Shown: positions 46,401-61,313 of the stretch, piece after piece | Layout of the letters: each line of letters begins with the position of its first letter | How positions within the stretch are numbered: position 1 is the stretch's first letter | DNA from: Lentinus brumalis | Taxonomy: Eukaryota; Basidiomycota; Agaricomycetes; Polyporales; Polyporaceae | Assembly: GCA_001792895.1 (NCBI GenBank) | Contig: MARA01000002.1 | Location: 1,178,001-1,242,000 of the forward strand | Direction of reading: 5' to 3' | Length of the DNA stretch: 64,000 bases | Notes under the pieces: generated by a model | What the model was told of the DNA's origin: nothing | Databases searched by the model: none | What the model saw: only the letters and a program-made list of their open reading frames with translations | Program-made: the position numbers and the translations under genes

Positions 46401-49400
46401 GAGCTGTTCACCAGATGTCTGGAGAGCATGTACGACGCTCTCCACCTCCCCGATATTCAGGAGAAGGCCGAGAAGATCCTGATGGAGGTCTCGCGCTTCC
46501 TGTTCTCGTCGGAAGTACGACGATATGCTGTCAAGGATGCAACCAGTCGCCGATATCCTAGCCCGGTGTTCACTTGCTACTTGAACGCCCTGGAATACGG
46601 AGTATCCCGCGACAAGCCTGACGAGGCGAAGCGTGCATTGGAGCTCGTCAGCTCCTCCCTCCACGAACTAGTTGCCATGGCTGCCACGTCTGAGGTTGCC
46701 ATCAACGACGTTGTTGCAACTCTGCACCAAATCGCTAGCCGTTTCCTCTCGCTGTGTCTGGAGGAGGCTTGGGTTCGGAGGAGCGCCGGTTGTGGGGGAA
46801 TCAGGGTCATGACTGACATTCCAGAACTGGGTATCCGTTGGGTCAATGACCGGGAGGTCGACCTCGTCCGCATGCTGCTCCACGTCTTGAAGGATATGCC
46901 TCACGACATGTCCCACGATGCGGACTCAGTCATTGATGTTCTCACTCGCGTCCTGCGGGTTAGCACCGAGGACTCGCAAGCGAACGATGCGGAACAGGTC
47001 CGCGAGAACAAGATCATACTCGTCGTGGGACTGTTCTTTTCAGAGTTGTCCAGTGCCAACCCGATCGTCCGCCAGGCCGCCCAGAGCTGCATTGCTCTGC
47101 TTGCAGAGCTGAGCGGAAAGAGTGTTGTCGACCTGCTGATGCCTCATCGTGATCGGATGCTAGCGTCGATTTATACAAAGCCGCTCCGTGCCCTTCCGTT
47201 CCCCCTCCAAATCGGCATGATAGAGGGCATTCGTTACTGTATCAGCCTGAATCCTCCCTTGCCCGAGCTGAACGACGAACTCCTCCGACTGCTTCACGAG
47301 ACACTCGCGCTGGCCGACGCCGACGACATGGCGCTTGTAGGTCGGAACAACCCTCGTCAGAGTTCGTTGGAGATCATCAAGCTCCGGGTCGCTTGCATCA
47401 AGCTACTGACTGCATCGATGCCTATGACCGACTTCTTTTCGAAGCAACACCAGACGCGGCAGAGGTCAGTACAGTCATTTTCAAGCTCGCCGCATACCGC
47501 TGATTCTTATTGGTAGAGTGACCACAGTGTACTTCAAGTCTCTGTACTCACCTATTCCTGAAGTGAAGGACGTGGCACACGAAGGTCTGCGCATGGTTTT
47601 AACGCACCAAGCTCGGTTGCCCAAGGAGTTGCTGCAGACGGGTCTCCGGCCGATTCTCATGAACCTCGCCGACCCCAAGCGCCTCTCTATACCAGGGTTG
47701 GAGGGACTCGCGCGACTGTTGGAGCTGCTAACGAACTACTTCAAGGTCGAGATCGGTCACAAACTGCTTGATCACTTCCGCATTGTCGCCGACCCGCAAA
47801 TGCTGCAAGCGTCCTCCAGGCTACCCCTCATGGAAAACGAAGGGATCAAGAAGCTGGTTTGTCTTGCGAACATCTTCCATCTCCTCCCGTCAGCAGCCAA
47901 CATCTTCCTCGAGAGCCTTGTCAATGCAATTGTGCAGACAGAGTCGGCGCTACACTTCGCCGGGGAGAGCCCGTTCTCTGCTCCACTCGCCAAGTACCTG
48001 GACCGGTACCCCGTGGAGGCTATGGACTACTTCATGCGTCACCTTGCGTTTCCGATGCAGATTCGTACGCTGAGGAGCATCCTTCGTGCCAACCTCGCCC
48101 CGAACGTGTTGCGAGAACTCAATTCAAGGACAGCGCAGCTCGTGGCGATGTGCCTCGAGGGAAGGGATCACAACCTCGTGATGCCTGGCTTGCTGCTCTG
48201 TTCGGATCTCGCGGAGCTCGTTCCTGGGTGGGTGTTGGACAATCAGCACGCTGTGGACGCCGTCGTTGCACTGTGGAAAGCGGACCTCGACTCCGACTCT
48301 GCCCACCTCCCCTCTGCGGACCTTTTGCAGAAGTACACACTCATGCTGTCCATCTTCAAGCAAGCTCTTGAACAATCTCCTCGCATCGACATCTTGTTCG
48401 AGCTCGTCAACATCTTCATCCGCCGCCAGCCGCTCGATATCGTCAGCGTCATTCAATTCCTCTACCGTCACGTCGCGTTGAGCGAGAATCTTGCATTCCG
48501 GCGAAACGTGCTCCTACGGTTCCTCATCTGGTTCGACGATCCGTCGTACAGTTGGTCGCAGAAGGCCTTGTTCCTCCAATATGTTGTCACCCCCACTCTT
48601 CTCATGCACGCTACACATTCCCCGTCGAAGACTGGTCTCTTAGATGCGGATTTGGTCCAACGCATCCACGCTCGGATCTGGCAACCTCTTTCATCTTCGG
48701 AGACGGCGTCGTTCTTGGCCGCCTTTCCCGGCGCCGACGACGCCTTCAAGATCGAACTGCTCCGTCTCACCACCATCATGGTACAGCACTACTCCGAGCT
48801 CCTCCAGGATGCCAAGAAAGACATCATCAAATGTGCTTGGCTCTTCATTGGTAGCGAGGACCCGCTCGTGAAGTGCACCGCATACGTCCTCGCTGCCCGT
48901 TTCTTCGACGTATTCGATGGGCCTCCGAAATTCATTCTCAGGCTGTGGACGGGTTTGCTCAAAGGTCCACATGTCGAAGGCAAGCTACTCGTCAGACAAG
49001 CCCTCGACATCCTGGCACCGGTCCTATCTCGCCCGCAGATGGCCGAGTCGGGCTACCCGCAGTGGGCGAAGACCACCAGGCGCCTCCTGGCCGAGGATGG
49101 CGTCAACTCCAACTTGACGAACCTCGTCTATTACCTCGTCGTGGCCCAACCCGCCCTCTTCTATCCCGTGCGCGCGCTTTTCGTCCCCCATATCGTTAAC
49201 CACTTGACGAAGCTCGGCTTGACCCCGAGCTCTAACCTGGAGTCCAGGATCCTCTCCATCGAGATCATACAAGTCATCTTTGACTGGGAACAGAAGGGAA
49301 ACCCCGCAGCTGCGGCTGGGGAGGGGTCGACGTCTAGTGCCGCGACGACGGACGGGTGGAACACTCCGCTCAGCTTGCGCGAGAACGTGGTAAGCTATCT

Positions 49401-52400
49401 CATCCGACTTGCCACCACTCCGCAGGAGCCACCCGTGCGTACTGTGGTGGTCCCTCGAGCTTTAGCCTTGTTGCGGACGTTGATCTCGCCTGGGGGTTGG
49501 AGCGATGTCAACATGAAACTCAACTTCTTCCTGCGAGCCTTAGACCAGGTACGTCTCATGCACCGGTACTCATGTAGCACCCACCTGAAGTATTTGCTAG
49601 AACGAGTTCGCCGATGACAACGCCCGTGCAGCAGCGCTTGCAAACGCGAAGGTGTTGCAGGTCATTGCGGCAGAGAGAGATGATGCCTGGTTCCAGAACA
49701 ATGCGCCGATCCTGACCAAGCTTGTACGCAAAGGGATCTTCTCTGAGGAAGGGCCTCTCCAGGACTGTCTCCAGCCAGTTGTGGACCGGTTGCTTCGACT
49801 GTTCCCTTTGCCCAAGGAAGATGAACCGCAGCAGTCCGGAGAGATCGCGGAGTTTCATACAGCCATCCACACGGCCATCAGCGAGAACCTCAGGAGCTCG
49901 GAGAGTCTTCGTCCTGGCTCTCTCAAAGGGTCCCTCCTCGTGCTCAAGACAATCGTCCAGGTTGCTCCCGAGCGCATCGAGCCGTTCGCCTCCAACCTCA
50001 TGAAGCTCCTGAGCAAGTTGGCCAAAGATCACATACAGTCCTCTTCGTCGACCAATGCCCAAACTTTCGAAGGCCTCGTCCGTCTGCTCATGGCTATCCT
50101 TGAAGTGTGCCACATTGCCGTCGCGCACCTCGGGGACCAACGCAAGTGGCTGATGAGCACGTTAGTGGTACTTGTTGACAAGTCCAAGAGTAGCCCCCTC
50201 TGTCGGTACCTCCTCGACATCGCGAAGGACTGGGCTATGAACAAGCGCGACGCTTATCCTTCTATGAAGGAGAAAGCCGGTCTGCTGCAGAAGATGGTGG
50301 CGTTCGAGAATCGTGGCGAGCGAGGTGAGGTGCTGTTCAACAACTACCTGGAGCTCATCTACGACATCTACACGGATCCGACTCTCCGTCGCAGCGACCT
50401 TACAACTCGCCTCGAGCAGCCGTTCCTCCTTGGTTGCCGTGCTGCTGATCCTGCCATCCGCGAGCGCTTTATCGACCTCCTGGACAATAACACCGCTCGC
50501 TCGTTGTTGAGCCGGCTGAACTTCATCTGCGGTAGCCAGAATTGGGAGTCGCTCGCGGATCAGAATTGGATTTTCCTTGCGTTGCATCTGCTACTCGGCG
50601 CGATCGATGGCGACCTTCCGGTCACCCCTGATCGCAGAGGCATCTTCGACTCTACCTGGTCCCAGCCTCCCTTCGCCCTTGGGCGGGCCTCTTCCTTCAT
50701 CAAGCCTATGCAACGTCTGTTGTACGCGGATCGACAGGTCACGCATGATCTTTGGGTATCGGTCTTCCCTGCGGCCTACGCTTGCTTGAGCCGACGTGAG
50801 CAGGGCGAGGTTGCGCATCATATGATCAACTTGCTCAGCAAGGAGTACCACGTCCGACAAGCAGATCAGCGGCCCAATGTGATCATCACCCTGCTCGCCG
50901 GCATCCACGCTTGCGCCTCTCCCATGGTCTTACCCCCGCATCTTGTCAAGTACTTGGCGAAGACATTCGGCGCTTGGCACATCGTTACGGAGATGCTGGA
51001 GTCTTCCTTGAACAACGTCCGAGAAGACGAGCTCGTCGTCCGTGACACCATCTACGATTCCCTTGCCGAACTCTACGCCGAGCTCTCCGAAGAGGACGTT
51101 TTCTATGGGCTTTGGCGCCGTCGTTCTCTGTACCCCGACACCAATGCCGGTGTTGCCTTTGAACAGGCTGGGATGTGGGAACAAGCGTGTATGATGTACG
51201 AGTCTGCCCAGAACCGCGCACGAGCTGGCATTCTTCCGTTCTCGGAGGCCGAATTTTGCCTCTGGGAGGACCACTGGATTCTCGCCGCGGAGAAGCTTCA
51301 ACAGTGGGACGTCCTATTCGAGTTGGGCAAGGCGGAGGGCAACGTTGACCTACAATTAGAGAGTGCATGGCGCACCAAGGACTGGGTCGAACAGCGGCAG
51401 GAAATGGAAGGCTATGTCAACCAGCTGCGCGACGTGGCCACCTCCAGGCGCCGAGTCTACGAAGCGTTCCTTGCGTTACTCAAACCGGCATCTGTCGCCG
51501 ACAAGAACGCGGAGTTCAACAAGATCCTCGAGGATGCCATGCAACTATCCCTTCGAAAGTGGATTACTCTACCACAGCAATTCACCGCCGCTCACGTCCC
51601 TCTCCTGCAACACTTCCAACAGTTCGTCGAGCTACAGGAAGCTGTGCAAATTTTCGGTTCTCTTGGGTCCACGAATGCGCAAAATCTGGAGAAGAAGTCT
51701 TCCGACTTGAAGATGGTGCTACAAGCATGGCGCGAGCGCTTGCCCAACGTATGCGACGACATCACTACGTGGAGCGATCTTGTTGCATGGCGGCAGAACG
51801 TCTTCAACGCCATCAACAAGACTTACCTGCCCCTCATCACGCCCGCAAGTCAAGGCAGCGCCGCGGCGGGGAGTACGAACACGTTTGGCTACCGCGGCTT
51901 CCACGAAACGGCGTGGATCATCAACCGCTTCGCGCATGTCGCCCGGAAGCACGAGCTCTTGGACGTATGCTTTACCTATCTCAACAAGATCTACACGCTG
52001 CCCAACATCGAGATCTCCGAGGCCTTTTTGAAGCTCAGGGAGCAAGCTCGCTGTCACTATCAAAAGCCCGGTGATCTGCAAGCTGGTCTGGAGGTCATCA
52101 ACAACACGAACCTGATGTACTTCTCGGCTACGCAGAAGGCCGAGTTCTTCACACTCAAGGGGATGTTCTATGCACGACTCTCGCGAAATGATGAAGCCAA
52201 CAGCGCATTCGGTCATGCCGTCCAGATGGACATGTTCCAGGCTAAGGCTTGGGCGGCTTGGGGCAAGTTCAACGACAAGATGTTCAAGGAGCACCCGACC
52301 GACATGTCGCATGCGTCCAACGCAGTCAGTTGTTACCTGCAGGCGGCAGGGCTGTACAAGAACAGGAAAAGCCGTCCTCTGCTCACCCGTGTACTCTGGC

Positions 52401-54982
52401 TGCTCAGCGTGGATGACGGGACGCTCGCAATCTCGCAGGCATTCGACAAGTATAAGGGTGATGCCGCGTTCTGGTACTGGATCCCTCTCATACCCCAGTT
52501 GTGCCTATCAGTCCAACACCGGGAAGCAAAACAGGCTCGCTATATTTTGCTCAACCTGGCAAAATTGTACCCTCAGGTTTGGCTCTCTTCCAATATTCAT
52601 GATACATTCTCTTACTCTGGTCTCGCAGGCACTGTTCTTCCCTCTGCGGACCACCAAGGAAGATATGGGCCTTGTGAAACGACAGCAGGCGCAAGTGCAG
52701 GCACAAGCAGCGGCGGGTTCGTTCTATCGTTGAAATCAGCTCGGCCGAGCCGTGCTAATGGCTACTCTTATGCAGCGGCGGCCAAGGCTGAAGAGGGTGG
52801 GCAATCGTCCTCCAACGGCGCTCAGCCACGATCTGTGCCAGACAATGTTTCCCCTGCTACGCGCCAGTCGTGGGATCTCGTCGATGAAGTTGTGCAGATA
52901 CTCAAGACGGCCTTCCCGTTGCTCATCCTCACTCTGGAAACGGTAGTCGAGCAGATCCTGCAGCGTTTCAAGGCTTCACCAGAGGAGGAGATATATCGCC
53001 TTACGTGCATGCTGCTCCAGGACGCCATGACGGTATGTTCGTTCATTCGTTCGATCATCAACATTACCTGAAGAATCTCCAGCAATACATCAGTCGCGTC
53101 ATCACCGAGGACGACGGTCAGCTCAGCGCTCAGACTATTGGTACACTGAACCGTCTAGTCATGAACCTGGCTGGAAGCGCACGGGTGAGTTTCTCATAGC
53201 CTATCGAAGCAGATGTTTGTTGATAACTGGGTACTTAGAAGGAGTATCAGGAAGATTTCATCGCTGCCAAGCCGACAATGCATGAATACATTCGCAAACT
53301 GCAGCAGTGGCGTGACAAGTACGAGCGTTTCCTGGATGCACGGCCACGAGTGCAATCCTTGGAGAACCTCAGCCACTACCTCATCGAGTTCCAGTACACG
53401 AAGTTCGATGAAGTCGAGGTCCCGGGACAATACACAGAGGTACGACACACGTTCGTGACCGGGTGTCCATGTTCTCATCACCTGCCAACTCTAGGACAAG
53501 GACAGCAACCAGAACTTCGTGAGGATACGAAGGTTCGGGCCCAAGTACGAGAACTGTCGTTCGCATGGTTACTGCTGGAGGCGGTTGACTATCAAGGGTC
53601 ACGATGGATCGTCAACATCTTTCGCGGTACAACTGCCTTCCGGCCGACATTGCCGTCGGGAGGACCGCACAGCACAAATATTCCGTACAATGAACGGGTA
53701 TGGTTCAAATCAATATATGGGGAAGAGCCACTAATAATGCCTCGGGTATAGTACCTTGAACCGCAAGAAGGAGAGTAGGAAGCGGAATCTCCATTTCCAC
53801 TTGCCGGCCGCTGTATCGTGTGCGCCCAATCTCCGCCTTCTCCAAAGCGATGCCTCCTATATCACGCTCGGTGATATCTACGATCAACATTGCGAGGATT
53901 CGGGGATGGCTCGGGAAGAACCTGTTCTTATGATTGGCGAGAAAGTCAAGGCGACAGTGCGGGAATTCAAGCAGAGGAATCAGCGCATGGTTCGTACAGT
54001 AGTCTATTCCGCATCATGCCTCTGGCTAACCCCAATGAAGCCTAAGAAGGACGAGTTCTACATGCTGAAGAAAGAACTCTATGACGACGTGATGGCGAAG
54101 GCGGTGCCAGAAGACGTTCTCAGTCGCGTAAGTCTTTCTTGTATTCGACTAGTGAAGGTTGTCATCATTGAGGATTTCACAGTTCGTGTTGCGGACCATG
54201 GATAGCCCAAGTGAGCTGTGGCGCATGCGGAAGGAGTTCGCTTTGCAACTGGCGTCGACAAGCTTCATGACATACCTGGTTTGCATTGGCAGTCGAGTGC
54301 CTTCTCGCCTGCATTGGTCGAGAGCTACCGGCCAGATTGCCATGAGCGAGATAATCCCAGGTATGTTGAACGTCCTTGTACCAGAGTCCCAATGTTTACC
54401 TTCCGTGACGCAGGTCTCAGTGCCCAGAACGCGATCTTCGGGACGCCCGAAGCCGTCCCTTTTCGGTTCACTCCTAACTTGCAACACCTACTGGGACCCA
54501 TCTTGACAGAAGGCATTCTGGCGAGCGGGCTCATGGCGATCGGCCGCTGTCTGACGGAACCTGAGGTATGGATGGTTTCTGCGGTCTACCTTGCACCTTG
54601 CTCATGCGGACATACGGTAGTGCGAGCTTGAGCAGCAACTGTGCCTGTTTGCGAGGGACGAGATGATGACTTGGATGCACCAGCACAAGAAGGCTCCTCA
54701 GATCGACATGGCGTTCCGGCAGGGTGTCACCGCTAATATTGAAAGCATCATCAAGCGTGCTGAAACGATGGCTTGCAAGCTGGAGCGGGATCAGGTGCGA
54801 AATTCATATCACCACTGTTGTGTAACAATTCTCATTTGGGCGACCCAAAGGCGTTGCAGCAGACCAATCCTCAGAACATCAACACCACCCCGATCGTGCA
54901 GACGGTAACGAACCTGATCTCCAATGCCACCAATCCGCTGAACTTGACCAAAATGGGCGAGACATATGTCCCTTGGTTCTAA
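43450..54982 (+). CDS. TRA1: TRA1/TRRAP-type PIKK-family scaffold of SAGA and NuA4
   Basis: Giant activator-binding subunit shared by the SAGA and NuA4 histone acetyltransferase complexes. It starts MDTTSQMHSAAELEMRAARV and is spliced to LRTKLTVACELREMIDTV. HEAT repeats follow (VLPHMIPVLLEILRSGEPSF; EFQFRRTLLEILHRIPF; VRPQVLPLFHGLLYLLRHD), then the FAT region (YELEQQ-type helices; WAAWGKFNDKMFKEHPTDMS). The PI3K-like domain shows SFMTYLVCIGSRVPSRLHWS where active PIKKs have the catalytic loop, so it is a pseudokinase as in yeast Tra1. The FATC end is ATNPLNLTKMGETYVPWF. There are more than 20 short introns, about 3,500 residues, and no frame break in 11.5 kb. It is tail-to-tail with the bromodomain gene. 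Confidence 0.97.
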
Positions 54983-55128
54983 GACGTGTTCACATCTCCG
55001 TTTCTCGCTTTTTCGTTTCCGGTCGATGTATGGATCATGACTGCATACTGTACTTGTATCATCACTTCACCGCATATGTATAGCTATCAGGTAACATAGT
55101 GTAATGCACATCTCCAAGATAGACAACC

Positions 55129-56963
55129 TTACAGACGATGGAATCCTTCGGTCTGCCTGAACGCATTGATCTCGCGCTCGCTGAACGACATCATCTCCTC
55201 CGCCATGTTGTAAATCTCCGAGCCCGGTCTGTTGTACATCATCGCATTGGCGAACATAAGGTAGATGTCGCGCTGGAACTCGAGCGAGTTCGAGATAAGA
55301 CCGTCCTTGACACGCGACTTGATCGTCTTTAGGTCCATGGGCCGCTTGATGATGTCGTGGTAGTCGGGGGCCTCAGACTTCTTGATGGGATTGTGGAAGA
55401 TGTTCCCGTAGCGGTGCTGGGAGATCTGAGAGTGCAGCATGCCGATCATGTTCTGGAAACGCTTGTCGCCTGCGCCGCGCTCCTTACGCCGCGTCCTCGG
55501 GGCTCCTGAGGACAATGTTACCATGGAAGTTCGGGGTTCCAGTCTCTGTGTATTGTTACCTTCGTCGTCCTCTGCGGGTTCGGACTCTTCTCTGGCCCGC
55601 TTCTTCTCGCGCTGCCCTTCGAGCGCAGTGGTGTCGGCGTCTGAGGCCTTCCGTTTGCCTAGAAATATGGTCAGCCACAGAAGGGATGTGGTTCATGACA
55701 CTCGTACCTTCTGCTCGCGTCGAGCGACCTCGCCTGGGGGAGGGCGATGGCTGGATATCCGGCGAGTCTTCCGCATCGGCTTCCTCAGCTGCCGGGGTCG
55801 CCTCTGCTGAAGTCTCAGGCGCTTCGTCCGCCTCTTCCTCTTCTTCCTTCATCGGTTCCGGGTCAACCTGCATCTCATCTTCCTCAGCCAATGCAGCGGG
55901 AGGTTGGTCGGCAGGCGCTGGAGGCTCTTCTGGTGCTTCTTCCGTCGGCTTGTCAGATTCGAAGTGACCGATCAATTCATTGACCGCCTCGTTGTCTGAG
56001 CCTTCCTCCTGTAACCAGGACGGTCATGACAAATGACCTGCGAAAAGGTGACTTGAGCGGCATACCTTCTCTTCAGTCTCGGCGGGTGGTGTTGGCTCAA
56101 CTACGTCTTCGCGAGTAATGCTTTCCTCCTCTTCCTCCTTCCGTACATGCCTATGAGTAAGTCCAGCACACATACACGCGGTAAAACGTACTGCTTGTGG
56201 TTCCTGATCAGGCTCTGTTGGCACCTCTGCCTCCGCAATCTTCACAGGTTCTTCGGCCGGTAACGCAATCCTCTCGGAAGGAGGGAATTCTGGGGGAGCC
56301 TCCACTCTCTCCGGAGCACCACGAACTGATCCACGTATCCTGTCGTCCCAAGCTCCACTGCGTATTTCGTCAATCTCCGTGACAATGAGCCTGCGGAGAC
56401 GCGTTAGTCTACAACCCTCGCAGCGATAGGGTCGCACGAACTTGAACTTAGCCTCTTCAGCCGCAATTAGCTCGCGGAGCTCGGAGATCCGAGCCACATA
56501 GTATTTCTGGGCAAGTCTAAGATGGCGATCCGCTACAGATTCGGTTGGTGGTGGTTTCGGAGTACTGGAATGAGAAACACTCACAGCGAGGACTTGTGTC
56601 GGCCTCCGACCTTGATGCGCGATGTCAGCGGCGTGCCTAGTATCTCCATCCTATGTGCTCACCATTCTAGACCGGCCTCTTCCATGAGGCGTTTGTAGAG
56701 GGTCGAACAAGACTAGAACACACGGAAACACAGTGAGTACGAGGGCCACCCAGAGAAGCGGGGGGTCTGACTTGTGGCGTGAACATGCCCTTGGGCTGAG
56801 ATATCAAGGGGTGCGTTGAAAGAAGCTTAGCCACATCTGACCAGGCATTGGATCCAAATTCATGAACGGCCTGCGCGAATATGAGCCGTTCGACGTTGGT
56901 GAGGTTGGAGGCGTCGAGGTCTGGCGACGCCGTTGCCTTTCGTGAGCGGACTGCTGAGGCCAT
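55129..56963 (-). CDS. Bromodomain protein of the BRD8/Bdc1 type (NuA4-associated)
   Basis: The N-terminus carries a SANT/Myb-like segment (TNVERLIFAQAVHEFGSNAW then SDVAKLL). A helical region follows (HLRLAQKYYVARISELRELI, AAEEAKFKF), then a long acidic Pro/Glu stretch (PMKEEEEEADEAPETSAE). The bromodomain is C-terminal (MIGMLHSQISQHRYGNIFHN; DYHDIIKRPMDLKTIKSRVK; FQRDIYLMFANAMMYNRPGS), with the acetyl-lysine-binding Asn in MMYNRP, and the protein ends TEGFHRL. A SANT-like N-terminus, coiled coil and C-terminal bromodomain match metazoan BRD8 and S. pombe Bdc1, both NuA4 subunits. About five introns and 500 residues. It lies 146 bases from the TRA1 stop, convergent. Confidence 0.86.
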
Positions 56964-57268
56964 CGGGAGGTATGGGTGTGCCGTTCAAGACAGCGAGGAC
57001 GTATGCATTGAATGGGGCGGGGACGGCGAGGACGACGAGCTCGACGCGTCCGCCACTGCCAACGACGAACGCGGTTGTCTGACGCGTCCAAAGCCCGTAC
57101 GTTCTCCGTTGCCGGCCGGGCTTGATCCGTGCCGTGGGGTCGCCGCAGCGTGGGAGTCGCCGCAGCGTGGGAGCCAGGCCTCGGTCCCCCATCACGCGTC
57201 ACCCCCGCCAACGTCACCCCGGGTGGCAACCCCATTTCGGCGGCAGTGCTGCTTGCCTCCAAACCACC
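56964..57268. promoter_or_regulatory. Divergent promoter between the BRD8-type gene and PEP4
   Basis: A 305-base gap between two starts. No gene is seen. A short direct repeat of GTCGCCGCAGCGTGGGA occurs at about 57138-57170. Confidence 0.5.
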
Positions 57269-58830
<1,562 letters not shown>

Positions 58831-59162
58831 GTTTCTATCTGAGTTCGATGGACATCCACGCGCATCCATGGCTTCACGCTCTGTTTCCACTCCCTTTTGA
58901 TACCTGCATGTACAGTACATAGTCTCCACGGAATTGCCGTTCTACTCGTACGAGTCTCGCGCAAGTCTCGCGTGATGTGATCAACGTTACACCGACCGAG
59001 GCCTGGCGCCAAAGACCTCGTCCGGCCATGTTCTTGAACCATCTACAACAACCGCAGACGCTGCTCACCGAACTTGGGCAGCTTCCAGCTTACGACAACC
59101 TACACACATGAAAACCCCAGTATTTGTGGTCATTGATCCTCAAGTTGGTCCTTGCCCGGGCG
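58831..59162 (+). promoter_or_regulatory. PEP4 3' flank and upstream region of the WD40 gene
   Basis: A tandem plus-strand gap with no supported coding region. Confidence 0.45.
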
Positions 59163-61313
59163 ATGCACTCATCTTCGGTCGACACGCTGCTCAGAACGTC
59201 CTCATCTCCCCCTCCTATCCGCGTTCCCGCGATTGGAAAGAGAATCATCTCTCGGCAGCTTATGCGAGAGGAGGTCTGGACAGGGTCAAGGTGCTTGGAA
59301 ATGGTGCCATTGGACACACCGGGTACGTGCTGCCATGCTCAGAGTCAAACGTCAAGCTCACGCCTCACGCCTCGCGAACGCGCTAGCTGTGTGAACGCGT
59401 TATCGTGGGCTAAGGGCGGAGAAGTGCTCATAAGCAGCGGAGATGACACTACGTGCGTTTTCATGGTGTTGAGTCTGTGCCTACGACAAATACACATGCG
59501 TCCTCGACAGGATTCGATTGTGGCGCATGGACAAGAACAGCGAGGAAGACTATCCATTTGTGTGCGACACCATCATTGATACTGGCCATAGAGCCAATGT
59601 ATTCAACGCACAGATGCTCCCATATTCGTCCCGAATGTACGTGGCGTCGGCAGCTTGCAGCTTGGAGGCTTCCTGACCCGGCGCAGTGCTACGGTTGCTG
59701 GGGACAGGCAAGTCCGCGTGTTCGACCACGAAAGAGCGGCAGGTTTCCCTCGGCACACAGGCGAGATGGAGTACAGCACCCGCGCGGCAGTCATCCGTGT
59801 CTTGCGGTGTCACAGCGGACGGACGAAGCGTATAGTGACCGAGGACAGTCCTGACTTGTTCCTCACTGTGGCCGAGGTGCGTCTTGACAGCTTTATTAGC
59901 ATTGATCATGTTGACAGAGGCTCCCCCTTGGTAGGACGGCACTGTACGCCAACACGATCTGCGGGTCCCACACACATGCTCCTCGGAATCTTGTCCCGCT
60001 CCGCTAGTTCAAGTCAACCACGAACTGTCCACCCTCTCGCTCTCCCCGTTGACTCCGTATCACTTCGTTGTGGCAGGTTCATCACCATACGTAAGTTGTC
60101 TCTGCGAAGCTTCATGTCTCAATATTGACGTGCTTGACTCAGGGCTATCTCTTTGATAGGCGACATGCTGGCCGCCAGTTCCGGGAGGAGTGGGGCCAGC
60201 CGCCAGATGAAGGAGAAGTCACCACCTGTGTTCGTAGGTTCGGTCGACGGACTCGAGGTCAGCATGAGCGACAGGGTCGCGAGCATGTGACGGGTTCGAG
60301 GATGGCTTCCAGCAACGGACATGAGGTCCTACTCTGTGCGTGTGTCTCGTCATCCCTCCTATACGACTGGCTTATACTCGACTATAGCTTATAGCTCCGA
60401 TGCTATCTATCTGTACTCCACTCGGGACAACCCTGAACCGACAAGCATGGGCTCAAGGGAGTCCTCCCTGATTCCTCCCAACAATAAGCGACAGAAGCTT
60501 AGCGAGGATGTGGACGACGGGAACGACACCCTCGCATCAGACACCGAAATGTCTCAAGATCGGGCTGAGCGTGATGCCTTGATGGAGGAGGACATAGAAC
60601 GCATGCTCTCGGAAGAATCCCCTTCATCTAGACCCCGGAGGGAGCTTCGGCCGTTGCTCTCGGACGACATGGACGAAGATGACCCTGATGTCCGCGAGGA
60701 GGACGAGGAGGACGAGGATGAGGACGAGGACAACTCGCATGGAGACGAGCGGTATGCCAAGGTTCCGACCATCATGCCTCGATCCCGGTTCGAGGGTATA
60801 TGCAATGTGGAGACCGTCAAGGATGGTGTGTGCTGTGCTCTCGATCCTCCGTTCATGTCTGACATCCTTACTAGTGAACTTTCTTGGACCACGAGACGAA
60901 TTTGTAGTCTCTGGCTCCGACGACGGCAACTGGTTCATGTGGGAGAAAGACACTGGCAGGTTGCATGACATTCTGGAAGGTGACGGCACTGTCGTGAATG
61001 TTATTGAAGGACATCCATACCTGCCGCTAGTTGCGGTGAGCGGTATCGACCACACAGTCAAGGTAAGCCTCTTGCTCAACCTTTAGGACAACCCTCACTT
61101 GACCCTCACGTCTTTGTTTTTTCGCAGTTGTTTGCCCCGACGCCGGGTCCCAGCCGATTCTCCCGCCTGGACAAAGCTGACGCAATCATGAACCGCAATG
61201 CCGAAGCCGCTCGCCCTCGAAGAAGCGAAGTAGCGAACCTTTATCTGTACTACCGGCTCGCTCAGAGCATGGCACAAGAAGGCGATGGCCAACTGGAGTG
61301 TGCTCACCAGTGA
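59163..61313 (+). CDS. WD40 protein of the IQWD1/DCAF6 type (DDB1-CUL4-associated factor-like), frame interrupted
   Basis: It starts MHSSSVDTLLRTSSSPPPIR, then ISRQLMREEVW. The WD repeats are VKVLGNGAIGHTG spliced to CVNALSWAKGGEVLISSGDD, then TTIRLWRMDKNSEEDYPF, GHRANVFNAQMLPYSSR, ATVAGDRQVRVFDHERAA, DGTVRQHDLR and GYLFDRRHAGRQ. An acidic insert follows (EEDEEDEDEDEDNSHGDE), then the C-terminal blades FLGPRDEFVVSGSDDGNWFM and VVNVIEGHPYLPLVAVSGID, ending LECAHQ. The late conserved block identifies the DCAF6/Iqw1 group, thought to be substrate receptors of CUL4-DDB1 ubiquitin ligase. The frame changes at 59278-59282 between MREEVWT and RVKVLGNG, and one base repairs it. About nine introns and roughly 565 residues. 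Confidence 0.87.
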
